The translations under genes and the position numbers were made by a program. The notes beneath the pieces are model-generated. The model was not told the DNA's origin. It searched no databases and was given only the letters and a program-made list of their open reading frames with translations. A stretch of DNA of 14,122 bases from an uncultured Anaerolineaceae bacterium (GTDB taxonomy: Bacteria > Chloroflexota > Anaerolineae > Anaerolineales > Anaerolineaceae), in NCBI GenBank assembly GCA_937920255.1, contig CALDSL010000046.1, positions 1 through 14,122 of the forward strand, written 5' to 3'. The first letter of the stretch is position 1, and every line of letters starts with the position of its first letter. Shown in pieces: positions 6,129-11,518 of the stretch.

Positions 6129-6833
6129 CTATTTCACATCCAACACGCAGCGGAAGCCCACACCCACCACGCTTTCAATGCCCGAATCTTCGGGGCGGGT
6201 AAAGCAGCGGTAGGCGCAGCGGGCATGGTTCTGGGTGAAGAACGACGATCCGCCGCGCAGCGCGCGGAATGTCTTGCCAAACGCGCCGCCTTTATAGGGG
6301 GAGCCAGGGTAGGCATCGTACCAATCGGCGGTCCACTCTTCGGTGTTGCCGGCCATTTCGTACACGCCATAGGGGCTGGCGCCACCCGGATGTGAATCGA
6401 CGGCGGCGGTCATGTCGAAGATGCCCAAGTCCCATACCAGGGCGTTGGCCTCGTCGAACTCGTTGCCCCACGGCCAGCGGCGGCCATCGGTGCCACGCGC
6501 GGCTTTTTCCCATTCGGCTTCGGTGGGCAGGCGCGTGCCCGACCATTCGCAATACTGCACCGCTTCAAACCAGGAGACCTGGTGGACGGGATGGTTTTCC
6601 AGTCCCGGCGGGATGTTGAAGCCCTTCCAAAAGCGTGGCGGCATGGCGCGCGTCGCCAGCATGTAACGCTTGTACTCTGCGTTGGTGACAGGATAGCGGG
6701 AGATGTAATAGGCTGGCAAATACACCTGCCGGTAGGGCATCTCGGGGCCAAATTCATCGCTGCCCATCCAGAATTCGCCTTCTGGAATCAGAACCATCTC
6801 TTTTCCATCTTTATTGATAATGACACTCTCCAC
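6129..6833 (-). CDS. FGE-sulfatase (SUMF1/EgtB-like) domain protein
   Basis: A 234-residue single-domain protein of the formylglycine-generating enzyme superfamily. Family marks in order: MVLIPEGEFWMGSD (13-26), YYISRYPVTNAEYKRY (42-57), HPVHQVSWFEAVQYCEWSGTRLPTEAEWEKAARG (81-114), WPWGN (120-124), YGVYEMAGNTEEWTADWY (155-172), LRGGSSF (192-198) and GVGFRCV (224-230). True FGE uses two cysteines in the segment after GGS; here only one (Cys206, in ARCAYR) is at a comparable place and the earlier one is missing. Formylglycine synthesis is therefore unlikely, and the window has no sulfatase. Family members of this kind include oxidative, EgtB-like and binding proteins; its role here is open. The start is a GTG at 6833 with AGGAG eight bases upstream. 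It is the first gene after the GntR-type operator at 6970-6984, and EcfS follows 206 bp downstream. Confidence 0.9.
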   Translation of the reverse strand: MESVIINKDGKEMVLIPEGEFWMGSDEFGPEMPYRQVYLPAYYISRYPVTNAEYKRYMLATRAMPPRFWKGFNIPPGLENHPVHQVSWFEAVQYCEWSGTRLPTEAEWEKAARGTDGRRWPWGNEFDEANALVWDLGIFDMTAAVDSHPGGASPYGVYEMAGNTEEWTADWYDAYPGSPYKGGAFGKTFRALRGGSSFFTQNHARCAYRCFTRPEDSGIESVVGVGFRCVLDVK

Positions 6834-6969
6834 GTTTCGATCTCCTGTTGTGATCTATATGCGCGAACAGAAATGCCTGGAAAAGCATAAAGCGAAAAAG
6901 CTATTCAGTTATCAAAAAAATCAAGCAGGACTTGCAGGGAAAAACAGTGGCAGGGATTTGCGGGGACAA

Positions 6970-6984
6970 CTGGTAGTGACCACT
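6970..6984. promoter_or_regulatory. GntR/HutC-type operator at the FGE/ECF promoter
   Basis: CTGGTAGTGACCACT, with the inverted core TGGT-N4-ACCA at 6971-6982. It is identical in 12 of 15 positions to the site in front of the gntR gene (8327-8341). Known sites of HutC-subfamily regulators such as DasR and NagR follow TGGTCTAGACCA, the same TGGT-N4-ACCA layout. It begins ten bases after the -10 box of the minus-strand promoter, a position suited to repression. Confidence 0.75.
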
Positions 6985-6994
6985 CTTACGGGTT

Positions 6995-7023
6995 ATGATA
7001 GCAAATGCGCCAGCAAATGTCAA
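6995..7023 (-). promoter_or_regulatory. Sigma-70-type promoter for the FGE-like gene and probably the ECF operon
   Basis: On the minus strand, TTGACA (7023-7018) is a perfect -35 box, followed by a 17-bp spacer and TATCAT (7000-6995), five of six at the -10. Expected start of transcription is near 6988, giving a leader of about 155 bases before the GTG at 6833. It lies just after the stop of the URO-D-like gene, so that gene is transcribed separately. Confidence 0.8.
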
Positions 7024-7044
7024 CAAGGAATGGGCTGCAAAGAA

Positions 7045-8193
7045 TCATTGGCTTTCCACATGCCGCGAGGCGAGATACATAGCGACAATGTTTTCCACCG
7101 GTACATCGGCCTGGATATAGTGCGCCGAGGTGCAGATGTAGCCCCCACCCCGGCCAAGGATGTTGCAACGTTCGCGCACTTCGGCTGTCACTTCTTCAAT
7201 CGTGCCGTACGGCAGGGTGTGTTGCAGGTCGATGCCGCCGTGGAAGGCGATGCGCTGGCCGAAATCCTGTTTAATTTTGGCCACATCCATCCAACGCGCG
7301 CGCGGCTGGAGCGGGTTGAGCGCGTCGATCCCCATCTCGTCGATGAGTGGGGCGATGAGCGGGAATATGGCGCCGCACGAATGATAGAGGATCTTGAGCG
7401 GATACTGCTTGATGGCAGCGTTCAAGCGCTGGTGGCGGGGCAGAATATACCGGCGCCACATGGCGGGCGACATCAACAGGCCGTTCTGCATGGCCACATC
7501 ATCGTAGGTGTAGACCCAATCGACCAGGCCGCCGGCGACGGACATCATGCGGTGGGTGTTGGCGATCATGATATCGGTGTAACAGTCCATGATAGCGCAT
7601 GGCACTTCTGGCCGCTCGATCAGGTCAGTGAGGAAGCGTTCGAGACCATACAGCGCCCAGGCTGACTCGAAAATGCCGCCGATATCGACGCGAATGTGGT
7701 AGCGAACATCGCGGTTGATCACGCGGATGCGATCGGGCAGACTGATCCAGTCATAATCTTCCGGCTTGGGCCAGCGCGGCCAGCATTCGACTTCGGCGGC
7801 GGTGGCGGCTCCCTCGAGTGGCCAACTGGCGTACTCTTCGTAGGTGGAATATTCGTTGGTCACCTTGCGGCGGTGCGAACCCCACGGCGTGAAAAACGTG
7901 CCGTCCGGCAGCACTTCCGGCTGCGGGCCGACGTAGTCGGGGTTGAAGATGCGGCAGTCCACCCCCAGCAGTTGCAGCAGCGACTCCTCGTCCGGGAGAT
8001 CAAAGTAGCGCAGTAGTTTCGCGATCGTTTCCGGTACAGCCCAAAAGTCAAACGGAACCTGGTCCGGCTGGCTCAGATCCAAAGCGGCTGCCACCCGTTC
8101 ATAAGGGCTCATGCGCCCTTCCCGGTGCGGGTTGTGGATTTCGGCCAGGCGCTGGCGCGCTTCTTCAGAAGTCGTTGGAAAAGATAGGGTCAT
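7045..8193 (-). CDS. URO-D superfamily (MtaA/CmuA-like) methyltransferase
   Basis: A 382-residue protein of the uroporphyrinogen decarboxylase superfamily. Members include HemE and the MtaA/MtbA/CmuA enzymes, which move methyl groups between a corrinoid protein and a thiol or folate. Visible: RMSPYERVAAALDLSQPDQVPFDFW (27-51, the usual N-terminal opening), LKILYHSCGAIFPLIAPLIDEMGIDALNPLQ (266-296) and RIAFHGGIDLQHTLPYGT (314-331), ending GGYICTSAHYIQADVPVENIVAMY (350-373). HSCG (271-274) plus Cys354 fits the His-x-Cys...Cys zinc pattern of the methyltransferase branch rather than true HemE. I chose ATG 8193 because GGAG lies seven bases upstream; the in-frame extension to 8247 lacks this. No corrinoid protein is nearby. 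It is divergent from gntR; whether GntR controls it is unclear. Substrate unknown. Confidence 0.85.
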   Translation of the reverse strand: MTLSFPTTSEEARQRLAEIHNPHREGRMSPYERVAAALDLSQPDQVPFDFWAVPETIAKLLRYFDLPDEESLLQLLGVDCRIFNPDYVGPQPEVLPDGTFFTPWGSHRRKVTNEYSTYEEYASWPLEGAATAAEVECWPRWPKPEDYDWISLPDRIRVINRDVRYHIRVDIGGIFESAWALYGLERFLTDLIERPEVPCAIMDCYTDIMIANTHRMMSVAGGLVDWVYTYDDVAMQNGLLMSPAMWRRYILPRHQRLNAAIKQYPLKILYHSCGAIFPLIAPLIDEMGIDALNPLQPRARWMDVAKIKQDFGQRIAFHGGIDLQHTLPYGTIEEVTAEVRERCNILGRGGGYICTSAHYIQADVPVENIVAMYLASRHVESQ

Positions 8194-8263
8194 GGGAATA
8201 CTCCGCGAGACAAATGTTTGGAACTGCCGGATGTGACGATTGTACAACGAAATGCAACCCGGA

Positions 8264-8274
8264 TGGTTTCACCA
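8264..8274. promoter_or_regulatory. Possible variant GntR operator between the URO-D-like gene and gntR
   Basis: TGGTTTCACCA, an exact TGGT/ACCA inverted repeat but with a three-base centre instead of four. It lies upstream of the minus-strand TACAAT (8244-8239), roughly where a -35 box would be, but no good -35 hexamer is visible. Weak evidence, listed because it lies 53 bp from the proper operator. Confidence 0.3.
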
Positions 8275-8285
8275 GATTTTGCATA

Positions 8286-8314
8286 TTGACCTGAACCGCA
8301 AAAAACCTCATAAT
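8286..8314 (+). promoter_or_regulatory. Sigma-70-type promoter of gntR
   Basis: TTGACC (8286-8291, five of six) and CATAAT (8309-8314, five of six) with a 17-bp spacer. The expected start is near 8321, about 44 bases before the ATG. Confidence 0.8.
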
Positions 8315-8326
8315 ACTGCTACCGCT

Positions 8327-8341
8327 CTGGTAACTACCACT
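8327..8341. promoter_or_regulatory. GntR operator in its own promoter
   Basis: CTGGTAACTACCACT with the inverted core TGGTA-AC-TACCA (8328-8339). It starts 12 bases after the -10 box, so a bound repressor would block RNA polymerase leaving the promoter. The matching site at 6970-6984 has nearly the same spacing from its own -10. Confidence 0.78.
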
Positions 8342-8364
8342 AGACAAATTATTGCAGGAGGGAT

Positions 8365-9105
8365 ATGCCCGATATCGTCAACCCCGAGGATATTACTCCG
8401 CGCTATTACCAGTTGGCCAATATCCTGCGCGAACGGATCACCAGCGGCGAACTGCCACCGCAGCGGCCGATTCCTTCCGAACGCCAGATGGAAGAGATCT
8501 ATTCCGTGAGCCGCACCACCATCCGCCAGGCGCTGGATCTGCTGGAACGCCAGGGCTATGTGTACCGCGAACACGGGCGGGGTACGTTCGTCTCACCGCA
8601 GAAACTGCAAAAACCGATCTCGGAACTGACCAGTTTCAGCGAGGACATGAAGCGACGCGGGATCGAACCCGGGCAGAAAATATTGGAGATTGGGCTGGCG
8701 GTTCCGCCGGAGAAGGTTTGCCGCCACCTGGAGCTTTCCCACCCGCATCCGCCGATTTTGCGTATCCACCGCCTGCGGCTGGGCGATGGAACCCCGATGG
8801 GTTTGCAGACCTCGTATTACGTGATGCCGGACGGAAACGATATCAGCGTGGAGGAACTGGAAAGCTACGGCTCAATCTACCGGCTGCTGCAGGAGAAATT
8901 CCATATCATTCCGACGGAAGCGGACGAGACCCTGGAAGTGGCGCTGGCCACCCCGGCGGAGGCCGCGCTGTTGCAAATCAAAGCCGGCAGTCCGTTGCTG
9001 CTCAGCGAGCGCATCACCTATTCGCAAAACCGGCGGGTATTCGAATTTGTGAAGATCCTGTATCGCGGAGACCGGTATACGTACACGGCAAAGCTGATCC
9101 GTTAA
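8365..9105 (+). CDS. GntR family regulator, HutC/UTRA type
   Basis: A 246-residue transcription factor. The N-terminal winged helix-turn-helix (about 11-78) shows YYQLANILRERITSGEL, PIPSERQMEEIYSVSRTTIRQALDLLERQGYVYREHGRGTFV, the classic GntR opening. Residues 85-240 form a UTRA ligand domain (ISELTSFSEDMKRRGIEPGQKIL, ILRIHRLRLGDGTPMGLQTSYY, LQIKAGSPLLLSERITYSQNRRVFEFVKILYRGDRYTYTAKL). UTRA members of this subfamily bind sugars or other small metabolites and dissociate from DNA. AGGAGGG lies just two bases before ATG 8365, a short but workable spacing. An operator in its own leader and another at the FGE/ECF promoter point to autoregulation and control of the nucleoside operon. The ligand could be a nucleoside or pentose phosphate (inference). 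Confidence 0.93.
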   Translation: MPDIVNPEDITPRYYQLANILRERITSGELPPQRPIPSERQMEEIYSVSRTTIRQALDLLERQGYVYREHGRGTFVSPQKLQKPISELTSFSEDMKRRGIEPGQKILEIGLAVPPEKVCRHLELSHPHPPILRIHRLRLGDGTPMGLQTSYYVMPDGNDISVEELESYGSIYRLLQEKFHIIPTEADETLEVALATPAEAALLQIKAGSPLLLSERITYSQNRRVFEFVKILYRGDRYTYTAKLIR

Positions 9106-9173
9106 GTGGAAAAACAGAATATTCGTCTACCAAAAATGTGACAATTACACAAGACTCCCCCTGTATTCGTCGT

Positions 9174-9179
9174 TATAAT
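9174..9179 (+). promoter_or_regulatory. Perfect -10 box for the first two-helix membrane protein
   Basis: TATAAT at 9174-9179; 17 bp upstream only AAGACT (9151-9156) stands in for the -35 (three of six), so the promoter may need an activator. The start would lie near 9186, leaving a leader of about 150 bases. Confidence 0.5.
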
Positions 9180-9186
9180 GGTTATA

Positions 9187-9297
9187 ACTCAGTAACTTGA
9201 GCCTTACAGCACAACGCAGCAGACTATCTGATCTGAAAGTAATCACCGCAGCACACCGCAAAACATGCCCGGTCATCCGGTTGCAAATTTACTGAGT
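9187..9297 (+). promoter_or_regulatory. Leader closed by a 9-bp helix
   Basis: ACTCAGTAA (9187-9195) and TTACTGAGT (9289-9297) are perfect complements about 93 bases apart, beginning at the predicted transcription start and ending 42 bases before the ATG. A small CCGG-TCAT-CCGG hairpin lies inside (near 9270-9281). It may be a structured 5' untranslated region. No known riboswitch class recognised, and no gene is visible in 9106-9339. Confidence 0.3.
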
Positions 9298-9339
9298 AGA
9301 TGTCTTCATATTTGCTGGTAATGAACAATCGAGGGGGAA

Positions 9340-9786
9340 ATGAATCAAAACAACAGTCCGCTTGTTTTTGTTCTGGTTGTTGTGGTTCTGGTGCTTACGG
9401 TGGGGTTACTGCTGGGAGCATCTCTGTCCAACACAACCGTTCTGAATCCGCCTGCGCGCCAGGAGGATTGCGCCTGCACCGCCACTTCGCGCGCGAACAC
9501 ACAAGTGGCACTGGATATCACCGCGACGACCGAGATCGAGTATCTGAAACACACGGTTATGCCGGCGCGGTTGACTTCCATCCCTTATGAAAAAACACTG
9601 ACCGCCGTCGCCCAGACGCCTACCCCGAACCAGCCCGCGCCTGTACAACGCCGAGCGTCGACCTCGGAGAACGCGCTGTTTGGTACGCTCAATTCGCTGC
9701 TGATCCTGGGCCTGTGCGTCGGATCGCCGCTGATTCTGGCGGGCGTGATTTATTTGATTTACGATTTTCAGAGCGTGAGACGGTAA
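9340..9786 (+). CDS. Hypothetical two-helix membrane protein
   Basis: 148 residues, not recognised. An N-terminal hydrophobic helix (about 8-28, VFVLVVVVLVLTVGLLLGA) acts as signal anchor. An external segment of about 90 residues (29-117) is rich in Thr, Ala and Pro and holds two close cysteines (CAC, 44-46). A second helix lies at about 118-141 and a short basic tail (FQSVRR) follows. Both ends should be cytoplasmic. ATG 9340 follows GAGGGGG by two bases; the frame is closed by a stop before the convergent rhodanese. Topology and Thr/Ala-rich external part match the gene at 10619-11275, which also begins MNQ, so the two may be related or work together. No enzymatic motif seen. Confidence 0.72.
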   Translation: MNQNNSPLVFVLVVVVLVLTVGLLLGASLSNTTVLNPPARQEDCACTATSRANTQVALDITATTEIEYLKHTVMPARLTSIPYEKTLTAVAQTPTPNQPAPVQRRASTSENALFGTLNSLLILGLCVGSPLILAGVIYLIYDFQSVRR

Positions 9787-9902
9787 ACACCGGCAGTACG
9801 GTTATTGCTACACGCAAAATTACGTGGTTCGTGTTCATTCTTACAGACTGTGCCATGCACAAAAGGCTGCGCCCGCAAAGCGCGACCGGCTTATGAGGGC
9901 AG

Positions 9903-10355
9903 TTACTCGCCGGTGATCACCGGCAGGTTTTTCGCCTGCCAGTCAGTCACACCGCCGTCCATGCTGGTGACCAGGGTGTAGCCGGCTTCACGGGCCAGGT
10001 CCCTGGCGCGGGCGGAGCGGCCGCCAGCTGCGCACACAAACACGACCTGGCGATCTTTGGGGATTTCATTCAGGCGCTCAGGAAGCTCGTCGATCGGGAT
10101 CAGCGGAACGTCCGGGATGCGCACCTGCTGGTACTCTTCGGGCGTACGAACATCGATAAAATATGCTCCGGATTCTCGCAGCTCCGCTGCTTCTGCCACG
10201 GTAACGGTTTCCGGTACTGGCATTGTCACCGGCTGCAACTGGCGAGAAATGACAAATGCAGCGGCCGCCAGTAGCAACCATAACAGGATGGCAATAACCC
10301 ATAACTGTTTGGTTCTGGGTTGGCGTTGTCGGGTGGGGTCGTGTGTTGGTTGCAT
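9903..10355 (-). CDS. Membrane-anchored rhodanese domain protein
   Basis: 150 residues. A basic N-terminal tail (MQPTHDPTRQRQPRTKQ) precedes one helix (about 18-37, LWVIAILLWLLLAAAAFVIS), which anchors the protein with its domain outside the cell membrane. The rhodanese domain (about 50-147) has VTVAEAAELRESGAYFIDVRTPEEY (51-75) and the active-site loop VCAAGGRSA (107-115) with catalytic Cys108 and the Arg of the C-x4-R pattern, then GGVTDWQAKNLPV. Such domains carry sulfur as a persulfide or sense redox state. Start ATG 10355 has GAGG five bases upstream. It is alone on its strand between the two two-helix membrane proteins. Physiological partner unknown. Confidence 0.88.
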   Translation of the reverse strand: MQPTHDPTRQRQPRTKQLWVIAILLWLLLAAAAFVISRQLQPVTMPVPETVTVAEAAELRESGAYFIDVRTPEEYQQVRIPDVPLIPIDELPERLNEIPKDRQVVFVCAAGGRSARARDLAREAGYTLVTSMDGGVTDWQAKNLPVITGE

Positions 10356-10588
10356 AGTTGCCTCGGGATTTCACAGGTTGCAAAATTGGATCGTATGGGT
10401 CGGGATTTTAACACATATTGGTTCACCGCAACTTATTTTCAGTTCTTAATTATCGCCGGTCCAACGCGTCTTTCTTAACATCACCAAACGCAATGACCGA
10501 CCGGAAACCACCGCGCAATGCACGCAACGCACCGGTAGAAACGAGACGGGAAAGGAGTAGTTCAGCAACCGAGGAAGACCTGCGCTAC

Positions 10589-10604
10589 CTCCAGTGACCT
10601 GGAG
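10589..10604 (+). promoter_or_regulatory. Hairpin next to the ribosome site of the 10619 gene
   Basis: CTCCAG-TGAC-CTGGAG, a perfect 6-bp stem ending two bases before the AAGGAG Shine-Dalgarno (10606-10611). It could limit ribosome access. The rest of 10356-10618 shows no gene; a weak TTCACC...CTTAAT pair with 17-bp spacing (near 10420-10450) is the best promoter candidate. Confidence 0.35.
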
Positions 10605-10618
10605 AAAGGAGTAAAGGA

Positions 10619-11275
10619 ATGAACCAGTATCCGTACCATTCCAACTCGCTCGTAGCACCGGCTCTGTTGGTCCTCATCGTCGTTTGCATCGCAGGAGCCG
10701 TGCTGGCCAACAGCGACTTCCTGTACAGGCCGGAAGCCAGAAGCGAAAATCTGGTTTCTACCGCTATGCCGCGCCAGTTCACGCAGACCGCGCTGGCCAA
10801 CAAGTCCGCGCAGGAAGCGGGGATTGCCCGCCAGACGCAGATTGCGCAGCAGCTTACCGCTCTGCCCCAGGAACTGGCGTACCAGGAAGCCATCTCTGCG
10901 CCGACCATGACCGCAGCCGCCGCGCAACGCGCGGCACAGCAGGAAACGTTCACGAACATAGCCCTGCTGCTGGTCATCGTCCTGGTTCCCGTCGCAGTCG
11001 TAGCGTTCTTGGCCGCGCTATCCTTCTTCGGACGTGATATTGAGCGTAAGCATCAGGAAGCAAAAGCGCGCGAACGCGAAGCCGAAGCCGCCATCCTGCA
11101 GGTGCATGACCGCTGGAAGAATGAACGCAATCCGCAGAAATCCAAGGTAGCGCCGGTGAACCACCCACCCGTTTCGGACGGCGGACGTAAGACGAACCTG
11201 AACGGCGATACGCGCAATATGTGGCCGGATGACGAAGAAAGTAAGGGCAAGCGCGATCTGCCGTGGGTTGAGTAA
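10619..11275 (+). CDS. Hypothetical two-helix membrane protein with charged cytoplasmic tail
   Basis: 218 residues, not recognised. First helix about 11-30 (LVAPALLVLIVVCIAGAVLA). External part 31-112 is rich in Ala, Gln and Thr (FTQTALANKSAQEAGIARQTQIAQQL, TMTAAAAQRAAQQETF) and predicted helical. Second helix about 113-137 (NIALLLVIVLVPVAVVAFLAALSFF). A cytoplasmic tail follows (138-218): first a charged coiled-coil-like stretch (ERKHQEAKAREREAEAAILQVHDRWKNER), then a polar end closing in DLPWVE. ATG 10619 has AAGGAG seven bases upstream. A strong terminator follows 16 bp after the stop. It shares its start (MNQ) and topology with the 148-residue protein upstream but not the long tail. It could be a sensor or scaffold; nothing in the sequence decides. 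Confidence 0.72.
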   Translation: MNQYPYHSNSLVAPALLVLIVVCIAGAVLANSDFLYRPEARSENLVSTAMPRQFTQTALANKSAQEAGIARQTQIAQQLTALPQELAYQEAISAPTMTAAAAQRAAQQETFTNIALLLVIVLVPVAVVAFLAALSFFGRDIERKHQEAKAREREAEAAILQVHDRWKNERNPQKSKVAPVNHPPVSDGGRKTNLNGDTRNMWPDDEESKGKRDLPWVE

Positions 11276-11291
11276 AAAAACAATTGCATGA

Positions 11292-11321
11292 AACTCCCCC
11301 GCTGAAAACAGCGGGGGAGTT
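11292..11321 (+). terminator. Strong intrinsic terminator
   Basis: Perfect 13-bp stem AACTCCCCCGCTG / CAGCGGGGGAGTT with an AAAA loop, followed by ATTTATT. The arms also carry A on the other side (GTAAAAAAACAATT upstream), so it might work in both directions, but no opposing gene is near. It separates the 10619 gene from the LacI block. Confidence 0.85.
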
Positions 11322-11403
11322 ATTTATTGGTTCGTGTGATTGATCCATTACGTTCGCGAGAAAACGAACCACAAATAAACTGACAAATTTTACCGGTATA
11401 GAC

Positions 11404-11430
11404 ATGTCATATCAAATATGACATTTGTCA
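11404..11430. promoter_or_regulatory. Overlapping palindromes just upstream of the lacI-type promoter
   Basis: ATGTCATAT-CAA-ATATGACAT (11404-11424) is a perfect 9-bp inverted repeat, overlapped by TGACA-TT-TGTCA (11419-11430) and preceded by GACATGTC (11401-11408). All share TGTCA/TGACA half-sites. They end one base before the -35 box, the usual place for an activator or a second repressor. They differ from the LacI-type operator downstream. Confidence 0.5.
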
Positions 11431-11431
11431 C

Positions 11432-11460
11432 TTGAAAACGTACACAATTATCAGTATGCT
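11432..11460 (+). promoter_or_regulatory. Promoter of the LacI-family gene
   Basis: TTGAAA (11432-11437), 17-bp spacer, TATGCT (11455-11460), each four of six to consensus. The expected start is near 11467, five bases before the operator. Confidence 0.6.
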
Positions 11461-11471
11461 GATTTTGAGAA

Positions 11472-11497
11472 CGATAACGGTACCGATACCGTTATCG
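11472..11497. promoter_or_regulatory. LacI-family operator in its own leader
   Basis: CGATAACGGTA (11472-11482) and TACCGTTATCG (11487-11497) are perfect 11-bp inverted arms around CCGA. A second, overlapping inverted repeat ACCGATA-CCGT-TATCGGT (11482-11499) shares the half-sites, so one to two dimers could bind. Position just after the promoter fits autorepression. It also shows that the in-frame extension upstream of ATG 11519 is regulatory DNA, not coding. Confidence 0.78.
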
Positions 11498-11518
11498 GTA
11501 ACGAAAGTAACCCTCCCC

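Noticed and set aside
8239..8244. TACAAT -10 box for the URO-D-like gene on the minus strand
   Set aside because: No acceptable -35 box lies 16-18 bp upstream and there is no extended -10, so I did not call a promoter.
8352..9200. 282-codon frame on the plus strand overlapping gntR
   Set aside because: It is in another frame from the clear GntR/UTRA protein, gives a low-complexity Arg/Pro/Gly-rich product and matches nothing.
9909..9924. Perfect 16-bp palindrome GCCGGTGATCACCGGC
   Set aside because: It codes for the last residues of the rhodanese (PVITGE region). No promoter is near and no T-tract follows, so I see it as coding sequence that happens to be symmetric, at most a weak 3' stem.
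11432..11518. N-terminal extension of the LacI-family protein
   Set aside because: The extension is made of the -35 and -10 boxes and the operator, and the DNA-binding domain begins at ATG 11519.
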